DNA of 64,000 nt from Clostridia bacterium UC5.1-1C12 (GTDB taxonomy: Bacteria > Bacillota_I > Bacilli_A > Erysipelotrichales > Erysipelotrichaceae), in NCBI GenBank assembly GCA_001305055.1, contig BBZX01000001.1, positions 1 to 64,000 of the forward strand. Reading direction: 5' to 3'. A program made the position numbers and the translations under genes. Within the stretch, counting starts at the first letter, position 1; the number at the start of each line of letters is the position of its first letter. The notes beneath the pieces were generated by a model. It saw nothing but the letters and a program-made list of their open reading frames with translations, was not told the DNA's origin and ran no database searches. Below, one piece after another: positions 50,244 to 59,257 of this stretch.

Positions 50244-51001
50244 ATGGAAGAAACGATTTTTAAGATCAAGGATCTTGATCTGTACTACGGTGAGAAACAG
50301 GCTTTGAAAAAAGTAACGATGGATATTAATAAAAATCGGGTAACTGCTTTTATCGGTCCTTCCGGATGTGGCAAATCTACCTTTCTGCGCTGCTTAAACA
50401 GAATGAATGATTTAATTGAAGGCTGCCGTATCGAGGCAGTATCACCATTAATGAGATGGATATCAATTCAGGGAAGATGAATGTGGTAGATCTGCGTACA
50501 CGCGTAGGCATGGTTTTCCAAAAACCAAACCCATTCCCGATGAGTATCTTTGACAATGTGGCCTATGGTCCGCGCTGTCAGGGAATCAAGGACAAGCATC
50601 TGCTTACACAAATCGTGGAGACATCATTAAAGCAGGCAGCCTTATGGGATGAAGTTAGTGATCGGCTCAATGATTCAGCGATGGGATTGTCCGGCGGTCA
50701 GCAGCAGCGTTTATGCATTGCCAGAGCGATTGCGATGGAACCGGAGGTTATCTTAATGGATGAGCCGACCAGTGCCCTTGATCCGATAGCTACCGCTAAG
50801 ATTGAAGATCTCATTGATGAACTTAAACATGACTATACAATTATCATTGTCACTCACAGCATGCTGCAGGCAGCAAGAGTCAGCGATTATACAGCTTTCT
50901 TCTTATTGGGAGAAGTTATTGAATTTCAGGAAACATCAAAATTATTTAAACAGCCATTAGATAAGCGAACGGAAGATTATATCACAGGCCGTTTCGGATA
51001 G
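50244..51001 (+). CDS. pstB: Phosphate ABC transporter ATP-binding protein PstB
   Basis: ATPase energising phosphate import. Walker [21 protein letters not shown]-loop [20 protein letters not shown], signature [16 protein letters not shown], Walker [14 protein letters not shown]. The frame breaks near 50434 (two G instead of three), restoring [11 protein letters not shown]. About 252 residues, normal. TTAGGAGGTAC precedes the ATG. Confidence 0.96.
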
Positions 51002-51010
51002 GAGAAGAAT

Positions 51011-51648
51011 ATGGTTAAAATCGATAAAGAAGTTGAAGTGTTAGAATATTCGGTTGTGAAATGGGCAGCCGTGTCATTACCATGCATGAAACGCTGCAGC
51101 GGCTTTATATGTCAAAGGACCGCGCACAGGCCCTGGAACTGATTAAGGCAGACAGTTTCATCAATAACATGGAAGAGGAAATCAATGATATCGCTATTTC
51201 GGTATTTGCGCTGTTATCACCGGTAGCCAGTGATCTTCGGAGGGTTATAACCGCTATTAAGATCGCCTCAGAACTTGAACGAATTGCTGACTATGCGAAA
51301 AATATTGCTTCTTATATTATCAGAAATGATTCAATTAATCCTACGGTTGAGGCATATATCATTCAAATGGAAGAAAAGATGGTTGAGATGCTGAAGGCAG
51401 CGATGCTTTGCTATGAGGAAAAGGATGTAGATATGGCTTTTGATATTCCTGAAAGAGATAAAGAAATCGATCTGTTAATTGAGGAATGTTATCAAACTTT
51501 AGAGGAAAATGCGGATCAGCAGTCACTGCGAATCATGCTTAGAGGGTCGCAGATTTTAAGAAGCATTGAACGTGCCGGTGATCATACGATCAATATCTGT
51601 GAGCATGTGATTTATTGTGTGAAGGGTCAGCACTATGATTTTGGATAA
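51011..51648 (+). CDS. phoU: Phosphate signalling protein PhoU
   Basis: Helical regulator linking Pst to PhoR. Two PhoU repeats: EEEINDIAISVFALLSPVAS DLRR-type segment (residues about 55-75), KIASELERIADYAKNIA and SIERAGDHTINICEHVIY, the metal-binding ExxxD motifs. The frame breaks near 51060 (three A instead of four), restoring VVKMGSRVITMHETLQ. About 212 residues. Ends on a terminator. Confidence 0.94.
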
Positions 51649-51668
51649 GCCATGCAAATGGCTTTTTT
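51647..51668 (+). terminator. Intrinsic terminator after pst-phoU
   Basis: 7-bp perfect stem (AAGCCAT with ATGGCTT), GCAA loop and T-run, beginning inside the phoU stop. Confidence 0.9.
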
Positions 51669-51723
51669 CTTGCTAGAAATCTGGGGGTGAGCTATAATGG
51701 TTAAAATTAAAGGAGAGAAGATC

Positions 51724-52282
51724 ATGCATCATAAAGGAACAGCCTTGCTGACAACAAAAACGTTTGATATTAAGAAAATTTAAGATTGAAGATGCTGAAA
51801 ATATGTACCGTAATTGGGCCAGTGATCCTGAAGTTACCCGTTATCTGACTTGGCCTGCACATTCTTCGATCGAGGTGACTAAAATGATTTTGAATGAATG
51901 GATCACTCAAGATCATGATCAGCAGTATATGTGGGCCATTGCTTTAAAGGATAATGATGAGGTGATCGGCAATATTTCAGTAGTTAAAATTGAGGAAGAT
52001 ATCGCGTGTGTGCATATCGGTTATTGTCTGTCAAGAAAGTGGTGGCATCAGGGGGTTACCACTGAAGCCTTTACGGCAGTGATTCAATTCTTGTTTGAAG
52101 AAGTACAGGTAAACCGCATTGAGGCACATCATGATGTATTGAATCCTAATTCTGGCAAGGTGATGGCAAAGTGCGGTTTGCAATATGAAGGAACGTTAAG
52201 GCAGACCGGCATCAATCAGATGGGATTAGCCGATATGGCTGTTTATGCGCTGCTCGCTCAGGATTATCAAAAAGCTGCTTAA
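51724..52282 (+). CDS. GNAT acetyltransferase (RimJ/RimL type)
   Basis: Acetyl-CoA-dependent N-acetyltransferase of the RimJ/RimL-like branch. TLILRKFKIEDAENMYRNW (repaired) is the N-terminal hallmark, CLSRKWWHQGVTTEAFTAVI the acetyl-CoA site, and VNRIEAHHDVLNPNSGKVM the C-terminal part. ATG 51724 follows AAAGGAGAG. The frame breaks near 51764, best explained by one extra T. About 185 residues. The substrate is unknown; it lies between phoU and a decayed gene. Confidence 0.8.
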
Positions 52283-52299
52283 TGAGTGCGGTAATGGAT

Positions 52300-52670
52300 A
52301 AGGAATAAGTGCTGATTACCGGTGCCGCATCGGTTATGCGACGGCAGAGGTTTTCGCCAGTCATGGCTATGATTTGATCTTCGTTTCATTATGAGTCATC
52401 TGCTTGCAGTACAGCATAAATTGAAGGCAAGGTCTGCTGTTCCAATATTGATTTATGCACAGGATCCGGCTAAAAATGATGCGGCTTTTTAAGCTTTATG
52501 CACTTAAGGCAAATGATGCGCAATTTGAAATTTAATAAATAATGCCGGTATAGATTTAATCGGAAAAGTGAAACACTTGATCCTGACAAGGAGCTGCCAA
52601 TGCTGACGCCGAATATGATTTCATTAACGATGCTTTGCAAGCTGGTTATTGCTTAGCATCGGCAAAGCGG
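52300..52670 (+). pseudogene. Decayed short-chain dehydrogenase
   Basis: Pieces of an SDR are readable in changing frames: VLITGA then GIGYATAEVFASHGYDLIF (NAD site), later INNAGIDLIGKV, and a DLNVTALTxLT-like stretch PNMISLTMLCKLVI. Between them sequence is missing, including the catalytic YxxxK. The remains are about 120 codons of a 250-residue family, so this is true decay, unlike the single-base breaks elsewhere. Confidence 0.7.
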
Positions 52671-52692
52671 CGGCCGAAAAATGAAGATGTAA

Positions 52693-52720
52693 AAAAGAAA
52701 GCTATTTTGCTTTCTTTTAT
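52693..52720. terminator. Terminator at the end of the symporter gene
   Basis: Perfect 10-bp stem (AAAAGAAAGC with GCTTTCTTTT) with T-runs on both strands; overlaps the stop of the - strand gene and can serve both directions. Confidence 0.8.
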
Positions 52721-54381
52721 AAACTGTTATGTAATGGTAATTCGATATTACAGTTACGCACGATGTTGCAGGCATGATCACCAACACGTTCAAGATTGGA
52801 CAGAATATCAATATAAACACTGCCGGTAATAGCTCTTGCGCATTCCGATTGGGCCATGCGTTTGAAGTGCCGCTGCCGGGCTTTTTCTTCAATCAGATCA
52901 AGATAATTTTCTTTATCCTGAATCATATCAATCAGCTTTTCATCACGAGTATTGAAATAATCAATTGCCAGCTTCGTCATTTCAAGGATGATATCATACA
53001 TTTCATTGACATCAGCGATCGCTCCTTCAGAGAATTTACCTTTTTCTTCAAAAGCCATAGAATAAAATTCTCTTAGATTCATTGCTAAATCACCCATACG
53101 TTCAATATCTTTTAAAGACTTAAGATTGGCGATCAATTCATCTGTATCGTTAGTACCAAGATTGTGATGGGCAATTTCCATCAGATAATCAGTGATCTTA
53201 CTGTCCAGTGAGTTAATTGCTTCCTCACATTGATGAGTAGATTCTGAATAGCGTTTTTGCTTAGTGTTAAAATAATCCTTTGTGTTTTTCAAGGAATCAT
53301 AGGCAAGCATTCCCATTTTAATCGTGGCCTGTTTCGATACGCCCAAGGCACCGGCCGGTAAAGTCGCGGCAATCTTAGGGTCGAGGTTTTCCATGTTAAC
53401 TTCGATACGCTGATTTTCATCACCGGGAATCAGCGCTTTAACCGCCTTGACCATTAAGTTAATAAACGGATAGGCGAGAATCGTTGTAGATAAGTTGAAG
53501 ATGATATGCGCAAAGGCAATCTGCATCATGCTGTTAATGGCAAAATGCGTGGAGACAGTGCTGATGAATCCGGTGAAAGGTTTCAGAATCAGCATGAAGA
53601 GCAGGGTGCCAAATACGTTAAACATAACGTGAATGCCGGCTGCCCGTTTACTGGAAATGGAACCTCCGATAGCGGCAAAGATCGCTGTGATAGTAGTACC
53701 GATGTTGCTGCCGAAGACAAAGGGCAGTGCAACGGCAATGGTAATTGCACCAGAGCTGTACAGCTTTTGAATAATACCGATGACAGCACTTGACGACTGC
53801 ACAAGACCGGTCATCAATGTACCGCCCAAAAGCGCAAGAATCGGATTCTGGGCCATAGCGGTTACTACCGCTTCAAATTGCGGATATTCACCAATCATCG
53901 ATAATTCATCGCCCATCAGCTTTAATCCGAAAAACAGGATACCAAAGCCGAGAATGATTTCTCCCATGTAGGTTGTTTTGCGCCTTTTTGAGAAAACAAT
54001 AAACAAAACACCGATAAATACAAAATATAATGAAAACTGTTCGACATTCAGACCAATCAGGAAGGCGGTTACGGTTGTACCGATGTTAGCTCCCATAATA
54101 ACCCCGATGGCCTGATCGAGCCGCATGATTCCAGCACGCACAAATCCGATGGCAATGGCTGTGGTTGCTGAGCTTGACTGAATTACAACGGTAACCAAGG
54201 CACCAATAATAATTCCCATCCATGGTTTTGATGTGTATTTGTCAATAAAGTAACGCAGCTTATCACCGGCAATGCTTTTTAATCCGTCACCCATATACTG
54301 GATGCCAAATAAAAAGAAGGCAAAACCACCAATGATCAGGTCCCATTGGACGGCAGCTTCTGGCATGAGTTCAGTAGGCAT
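52717..54381 (-). CDS. Na+/phosphate symporter (NptA-type) with PhoU domain
   Basis: 554-residue sodium-phosphate cotransporter of the NptA/PNaS family. The N-terminal membrane part has GGFAFFLFGIQYMGDGLKSI, the QSS repeats VVIQSSSATTAIAIGF and TGLVQSSSAVIGII, and GSNIGTTITAIFAAIG. The cytoplasmic tail from about residue 340 is PhoU-like (LKDIERMGDLAMNLRE; NLERVGDHACNIVRN). GGAGGATAAACT precedes the ATG on the - strand. Intact. Gives a second phosphate uptake route beside Pst. Confidence 0.93.
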   Translation of the reverse strand: MPTELMPEAAVQWDLIIGGFAFFLFGIQYMGDGLKSIAGDKLRYFIDKYTSKPWMGIIIGALVTVVIQSSSATTAIAIGFVRAGIMRLDQAIGVIMGANIGTTVTAFLIGLNVEQFSLYFVFIGVLFIVFSKRRKTTYMGEIILGFGILFFGLKLMGDELSMIGEYPQFEAVVTAMAQNPILALLGGTLMTGLVQSSSAVIGIIQKLYSSGAITIAVALPFVFGSNIGTTITAIFAAIGGSISSKRAAGIHVMFNVFGTLLFMLILKPFTGFISTVSTHFAINSMMQIAFAHIIFNLSTTILAYPFINLMVKAVKALIPGDENQRIEVNMENLDPKIAATLPAGALGVSKQATIKMGMLAYDSLKNTKDYFNTKQKRYSESTHQCEEAINSLDSKITDYLMEIAHHNLGTNDTDELIANLKSLKDIERMGDLAMNLREFYSMAFEEKGKFSEGAIADVNEMYDIILEMTKLAIDYFNTRDEKLIDMIQDKENYLDLIEEKARQRHFKRMAQSECARAITGSVYIDILSNLERVGDHACNIVRNCNIELPLHNSL

Positions 54382-54412
54382 AGTTTATCCTCCATATATA
54401 GACACTCTTATT

Positions 54413-54451
54413 TTAACATTAAATTAACAAAATTATAAATATTTTTTACAT
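54413..54451 (+). promoter_or_regulatory. PhoP-box-like repeats in the divergent region
   Basis: TTAACA at 54413 and 54424, then degenerate units at 54435 (ATAAAT) and 54446 (TTACAT), all at 11-bp steps on the + strand. TTTAAT at 54470-54475 is a possible -10 for the + strand gene. The - strand symporter start is about 30 bp to the left. Confidence 0.55.
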
Positions 54452-54529
54452 TTTGATTAAGAATTTTTATTTAATAGGCTAAGAATAGGATAAAAACAAA
54501 TTTTTACTTATATATAAAGGGGTGATTCT

Positions 54530-54892
54530 ATGGAAAAGCAAGATTGTGCAGTCAAAATCTTATATGCACTGCAAGAAAAAAAGGGGATTGACCTAACAGC
54601 GGCCATAAATTATTGTGATGCATTAATTGATGAACACGGTTTAAGCATTTATGATTTATGTGCCGGTTTAGCTTTGAGTCATGTCGATACACGGGCTTAT
54701 CATACTTGGCGGATTCCTGACACTTGTTTTATCGCATTTGTCGGTTCACGCTGGCTGGGACATTTTATGCTTGCTGAACGGCAGGGGAGGAAAATCTGGG
54801 TTTATGATCCTTTAAAGGGAGAAGCGCTGCTGTCATTGTTTCATTTCTTTATGATTTGGCATAAAACGCTGATCCTTCTCTATGTTAATTGA
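54530..54892 (+). CDS. Stand-alone C39-type cysteine peptidase domain
   Basis: 120 residues resembling the peptidase domain of bacteriocin-processing ABC transporters (family C39). Seen: the oxyanion Gln and catalytic Cys in EKQDCAVKILYAL, the His in WLGHFMLAERQGRKI, and the Asp in WVYDPLKGE, in the right order and spacing, with a family-like end (HFFMIWHKTLILLY). No membrane or ABC domain follows; a stop comes at the normal domain boundary. AAAGGGGTGATTCT precedes the ATG. No leader-peptide gene is seen nearby. The function is unknown. Confidence 0.65.
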   Translation: MEKQDCAVKILYALQEKKGIDLTAAINYCDALIDEHGLSIYDLCAGLALSHVDTRAYHTWRIPDTCFIAFVGSRWLGHFMLAERQGRKIWVYDPLKGEALLSLFHFFMIWHKTLILLYVN

Positions 54893-54943
54893 AAATAATT
54901 ATGGTATACTTATTAGGAATAACAAGCATATAAAGGAGATTTT

Positions 54944-55411
54944 ATGGAAATTAATATGATCAATCAAACAGAAGAAAGTGAATGGGAGAGTTACGCTGAG
55001 GATTTTCAAAAGATCAGTGAAAAAACAAGTAAGGTGCTGCGGACAGCTTACGAGTCCAGCTGCTCCGTTGTTTTTGTGACACCAGATGCCATTCAGGAAA
55101 TAAACCGGGATTATCGCTCCATTGACAAACCTACCGATGTGATCTCTTTTGCCCTGAAAGACAGCGAAGAGGATTATATGATCAGCGAAGAAATCGATGA
55201 GGAACTGGGTGATATCTTCATCAATGTAGAGGCAGTAAGAAATCAGGCACAGGAATACGGGCATTCTATCCGCCGTGAGGTATGCTTTCTATTTACCCAT
55301 GGGCTGCTTCATCTTCTCGGCTATGATCACATGCAGAGCGAGGATGAACAAATTATGTTTGCCTTACAGGATGTGATCCTCAATGATCTCGTACCTAAAA
55401 CGGCTGATTAA
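54944..55411 (+). CDS. ybeY: Endoribonuclease YbeY
   Basis: Zinc-dependent endoribonuclease in 16S rRNA maturation and ribosome quality control. INRDYRSIDKPTDVISFAL and the zinc motif FTHGLLHLLGYDHMQSEDE (HxxxHxxxxxH) are clear. 155 residues, intact. AAAGGAGA precedes the ATG. In Bacillus it follows phoH-pgpH; here the phosphate genes intervene. Overlaps dgkA. Confidence 0.96.
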   Translation: MEINMINQTEESEWESYAEDFQKISEKTSKVLRTAYESSCSVVFVTPDAIQEINRDYRSIDKPTDVISFALKDSEEDYMISEEIDEELGDIFINVEAVRNQAQEYGHSIRREVCFLFTHGLLHLLGYDHMQSEDEQIMFALQDVILNDLVPKTAD

Positions 55412-55742
55412 TAAGTTTGCCAATGCTTTCAGCGGCATTGCTTATGGTCTCAAGCATGACCGCAGCATCGGCTTTCAGTGTCTGATTGGGGCAGTGGTGC
55501 TGCTCTTTGGCGGGCTGTACGGCTTTACCTTAAGTGAGTGGCTGTTTATCCTGCTGCTGATCTGTTTAGTGATCGCTGCTGAGTTTTTTAATTCAGCGAT
55601 TGAAAAATGTGTGGATCTGATTTCTCCCCAGTACAATGAACTGGCTAAGATTATTAAGGATTATGGTGCGGCAGCGGTGCTTGTCGTATCACTGGCTGCC
55701 TTGCTGGTGGGCCTGTTAATTTTGAAAGGAGCTTTACGATGA
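55383..55742 (+). CDS. dgkA: Diacylglycerol/undecaprenol kinase family protein
   Basis: Small membrane kinase; Gram-positive members phosphorylate undecaprenol. Three helices, with FANAFSGIAYGLKHDRSIGF, the hallmark VIAAEFFNSAIEKCVDLIS, and KDYGAAAVLV. 119 residues. Overlaps ybeY by 29 bp and cdd by 4 bp. Confidence 0.93.
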   Translation: MISYLKRLINKFANAFSGIAYGLKHDRSIGFQCLIGAVVLLFGGLYGFTLSEWLFILLLICLVIAAEFFNSAIEKCVDLISPQYNELAKIIKDYGAAAVLVVSLAALLVGLLILKGALR

Positions 55743-56134
55743 ATAAGAATGAATTAGTGAATCTGGCATTTAAGGCGATGGAGAATGCATATGTGCCTTA
55801 TTCCCATTACCGTGTGGGAGCCTGTGTATTATGCAAGGATGGCCGTACTTTCTATGGCGCAAATATTGAAAATGCGTCTTATGGACTGGCTAACTGTGCA
55901 GAGCGCAGCGCGATTTTCTCGGCTTATTCCAACGGCGTAAGGAAGGAAGATATCGAAGCGCTGGCCATTGTCAGTGAAGGTAAAACCATCGCGGCGCCGT
56001 GCGGGGCATGCCGTCAGGTATTGTGTGAACTGATTGGTTTTGATACACCAATCTATCTGGCAAACCGCGGGGCAGAGACAACGACTTCAATCAGAGAATT
56101 GCTGCCGATGGCGTTTACTAACGAGGATCTCTAG
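55739..56134 (+). CDS. cdd: Cytidine deaminase
   Basis: Zinc enzyme converting cytidine to uridine. VPYSHYRVGACVL, NIENASYGLANCAERSAIFS (zinc Cys and catalytic Glu), and APCGACRQVLCEL (zinc Cys pair). 131 residues, intact. Ends 1 bp before era. Confidence 0.96.
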   Translation: MNKNELVNLAFKAMENAYVPYSHYRVGACVLCKDGRTFYGANIENASYGLANCAERSAIFSAYSNGVRKEDIEALAIVSEGKTIAAPCGACRQVLCELIGFDTPIYLANRGAETTTSIRELLPMAFTNEDL

Positions 56135-56135
56135 G

Positions 56136-57030
56136 ATGAAATCTGGATTTATTGCGATTGTGGGCCGGCCCAATGCCGGTAAGTCGACCTTGCTGAATGC
56201 GATTATGAATCAAAAACTGGCCATTATATCGCCCAAGCCGCAGACGACCCGCAACAACATTCAGGGTATTTTAACTACTGAAGATGCTCAAATGGTATTT
56301 ATTGATACACCGGGGATTCATAAGCCGCACCATGAATTGGGGCGGACTTTGAATAAGAGCGCGTTCTCATCGTTGGCGGGTGTGGATCTTGTTTATTATA
56401 TGGTTGATGCATCGGTGCCCTTTGGCAGCGGTGAGGAATTTGTATTAAATAATCTGAAAGAAAAACAGCTGCCGATTTTTCTGATTCTGAATAAGGTGGA
56501 CTTATTAAGCAGGGAAGCGTTAATGAAGCTGCTTGTTGAATGGCAGGGAAGACTGGACTGCAAGGAAATTTTCCCGTTTCTGCGTTAAAGCATGACAATA
56601 TACATGAGCTGCTTGAAGTCAGTAAAAACTATCTCAGTGAAGGCCCTAAGTATTTCCCTGATGATATGATCTGTGATCATGATGAAGATTTTATGATTAC
56701 CGAGCTGATTCGGGAAAAGGTGCTTTATAAGACGGAAGAAGAAATTCCGCATTCAGTGGCAGTGGTGCTGGAAAAGAAAGTAAATAAGAAAAGCTCGGTG
56801 GTGATCAATGCTTTGATCATTGTGGAGCGGCCTTCTCAAAGGGTATTTTGATCGGCAAGCAGGGCAGTATGATCAAGACTATCGGCATTGATTCACGGCG
56901 TGATCTTGAGCTGATTTTAGGCAAGAAGGTTTATCTGGAACTTTATGTCCGCGTTGAGAAGGACTGGCGTAACCGCGCAAGCAAGCTTCAGCAATTCGGT
57001 ATCCGTGAAATGGATGAGGATGATGAATAA
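56136..57030 (+). CDS. era: GTPase Era
   Basis: GTPase needed for 16S rRNA maturation and 30S assembly. G1 GRPNAGKSTLLNAI, G3 DTPGIHKPHHELG, G4 LNKVDLL, then the KH domain KQGSMIKTIGIDSRRDLE. ATG 56136 lies just after the cdd stop. Breaks near 56571 (T-run) and 56838 (A-run) are each one base short. About 298 residues after repair. Overlaps recO by 8 bp. Confidence 0.95.
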
Positions 57031-57739
57031 CAGTTTTGAAGGAATCGTACTAAAAAAGTTGATTACCGTGATTATGATGCGATGCTGAGTGTGCTGACTG
57101 CTGCAGGGAAGCGGAGTGTTCTGGCCCGCGGCATTAATAAAATCAGCAGTAAAAACGCTCATTGCTGTCAGCTGTTTACCTTAAGCCGATTTAATCTGCT
57201 TGAGAAAGGCAGCACGCTGAAGAATGCTGAGTTAATAAAAAGCTATCGTGGTCTGCGCGAAGATCTTCTGAAACAGGGCATTGCGCAGTTGATGATGGAA
57301 TTGATGGACCGCTTGGAAGAAATGATGTTCAGCTATGAGGAACTGCTTACTTGCTTGGATTTATTGGAAACTTCGAAGCAGCCTTATTGTATCCTGACTC
57401 TTTTTTTAGCTTTGATCGCCCATGAAATCGGTATTGAACCCAATGTTGACAGCTGCTGCCGCTGCGGTTCAAAACAGCAGATTGCCGCTTTTTCAGTCAA
57501 TGACGGCGGTTTTTGTTTGCCAGCGCTGTCAGCATAGCAGTGATCTGCGTTTAAGTGCAGAGCAGCTAAGACTGCTGCGCTTGGCGTGTAAAGCAGAACT
57601 GAAGCATGCGCAGGTGTTGCTGACAGCCGGCAATTGGACGTATCCAATAGTAGATGTATATCTTCAGCTGTTTCAGAATTACAGCGGTATAAATTTACAG
57701 AGCGCGGCATTTCTGCGAATTGTTGAGGGCTTGAATTAA
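57023..57739 (+). CDS. recO: DNA repair protein RecO
   Basis: Loads RecA with RecR. N-terminal OB fold (FEGIVLKKVDYRDYDAML after repair), helical C-terminal domain with zinc-type cysteines in DSCCRCGSKQQ and FVCQRCQHS. Breaks near 57055 (A-run six instead of seven) and near 57512 (most simply one extra T). About 239 residues. Matches the era-recO-glyS order. Confidence 0.92.
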
Positions 57740-57740
57740 G

Positions 57741-57770
57741 TTGACAATCAGGCTTGAAATATGGTATAAA
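57741..57770 (+). promoter_or_regulatory. Sigma-A promoter of glyS
   Basis: TTGACA (57741-57746) and TATAAA (57765-57770), 18-bp spacing, just after the recO stop. Confidence 0.8.
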
Positions 57771-57775
57771 ATACT

Positions 57776-57841
57776 ATGGTTAATTGTAATATTAACGAGG
57801 ATATATTCTTAATAAACCATGCTTTGTCATGGTTAGTTTTT
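57776..57841 (+). promoter_or_regulatory. Attenuator-like leader of glyS
   Basis: Terminator-like hairpin AACCATG-CTTTGT-CATGGTT (57815-57834) followed by AGTTTTT. The same ATGGTTA sequence occurs upstream at 57776-57782 and could pair with the 5' arm instead, giving an antiterminator. No T-box core is seen. Confidence 0.5.
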
Positions 57842-57861
57842 CTTGAAAGGGGAAAAAGCAG

Positions 57862-59244
57862 ATGAATGATAAGAAGTTTGAAACGATCGTTTCCCATATG
57901 AAAAACAGCGGTTTTGTATTTCAGGGTTCTGAAATATACGGCGGCTTATCAAACACATGGGATTTTGGTCCTTTAGGCGTTGAATACAAGGACAATATCA
58001 AACGTGCCTGGTGGAAGAAATTTATCCAGGAGAGTCCTTACAATGTAGGTATCCAATCAGCGATTTTAATGAACCCGCAGGTATGGGTTGCCTCCGGTCA
58101 TGTAGGCGGATTTTCAGATCCATTGATGGACTGCCGCAACTGCAAGACAAGACATCGTGCCGACAAGCTGATCGAAGATGAATCAAAGGGTACTGTAAAT
58201 CCAGGTGGCTGGAGCAATGAGGAAATGATGGCTTACATCAAGGAACATAAGATTGCCTGTCCCAATTGCGGCAGCCATGATTTTACGGATATCCGTCAGT
58301 TTAACTTGATGTTCAAAACATTCCAGGGAGTTGTCGAAGATGCGAAGAACGCGATTTATCTGCGTCCGGAAACCGCTCAGGGGATGTTTGTCAATTTTAA
58401 AAATGTACAGCGTACAATGCGTAAAAAGCTGCCGTTCGGTATCGGACAGATCGGTAAATCATTCCGTAATGAAATTACTCCGGGTAACTTTATTTTCCGT
58501 ACTCGTGAATTTGAACAGATGGAGCTTGAATTCTTCTGTCAGCCGGGTACCGATTTGGAATGGTATGAATTTTATAAAAATGCCTGCATGAATTTCTTAA
58601 CGAATTTAGGCATTAAAGCTGAAAATCTGCGTTTCCGTGATCATGATGCGAAAGAACTGGCTTTCTATTCCAAAGGTACATGTGATATCGAATATAATTT
58701 TGGTTCACAGATAGGCTGGGGAGAAATCTGGGGAATTGCTGACCGTACGGATTATGACCTGCGTCAGCATCAAGAGACCAGTAAGAAAAGTCTTGAATAT
58801 CTTGATCCGGCGACCAATGAAAAATATCTCGCATATTGTATCGAACCATCGGTTGGCTGTGAACGGCTGATGCTTGCTTTCCTTTGTGACGCTTATGATG
58901 AAGAGGTGCTGAGTGAAAAGGATACGCGTATCGTTTTACGTCTGCATCCGGCATTGGCTCCATTCAAGGCTTGTGTAATGCCGCTGTCAAAGCAGTTAAG
59001 CAAGGAAGCCGAGGCAGTGTTCGCACAGCTTGCATGTGATTATAATTGCGAATATGATGAAGCGGGCAGTATCGGCAAACGTTATCGCCGTCAGGATGCG
59101 ATCGGTACGCCGTTCTGCATTACGGTTGACTTTGATACCAAGGATGATGGCTGTGTTACGATTCGTGAACGTGATACGATGGAGCAGAGCCGGGTTGCTA
59201 TCAGTGACTTAAATCGTTGGATTGCCGAGAAAATAAAGTTTTAA
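57862..59244 (+). CDS. glyS: Glycyl-tRNA synthetase, single-chain type
   Basis: Class II synthetase of the alpha-2 (GlyQS/GRS1) type found in Bacillus-type genomes, not the tetrameric GlyQ + GlyS form. [20 protein letters not shown] opens the family, [13 protein letters not shown] is motif-2-like, [15 protein letters not shown] and [14 protein letters not shown] (motif 3) follow. The C-terminal anticodon domain ends near residue 455. 460 residues, intact. Confidence 0.97.
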   Translation: MNDKKFETIVSHMKNSGFVFQGSEIYGGLSNTWDFGPLGVEYKDNIKRAWWKKFIQESPYNVGIQSAILMNPQVWVASGHVGGFSDPLMDCRNCKTRHRADKLIEDESKGTVNPGGWSNEEMMAYIKEHKIACPNCGSHDFTDIRQFNLMFKTFQGVVEDAKNAIYLRPETAQGMFVNFKNVQRTMRKKLPFGIGQIGKSFRNEITPGNFIFRTREFEQMELEFFCQPGTDLEWYEFYKNACMNFLTNLGIKAENLRFRDHDAKELAFYSKGTCDIEYNFGSQIGWGEIWGIADRTDYDLRQHQETSKKSLEYLDPATNEKYLAYCIEPSVGCERLMLAFLCDAYDEEVLSEKDTRIVLRLHPALAPFKACVMPLSKQLSKEAEAVFAQLACDYNCEYDEAGSIGKRYRRQDAIGTPFCITVDFDTKDDGCVTIRERDTMEQSRVAISDLNRWIAEKIKF

Positions 59245-59257
59245 TTGAGGTGATAAA

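Noticed and set aside
51724..52282. GNAT gene as a phosphonate or antibiotic acetyltransferase
   Set aside because: Only general RimJ/RimL-type motifs are visible; location near pst genes is not enough to assign a substrate.
54530..54892. C39-type gene as part of a bacteriocin cluster
   Set aside because: No double-Gly leader peptide, immunity gene or ABC transporter lies next to it; neighbours are phosphate and rRNA-processing genes.
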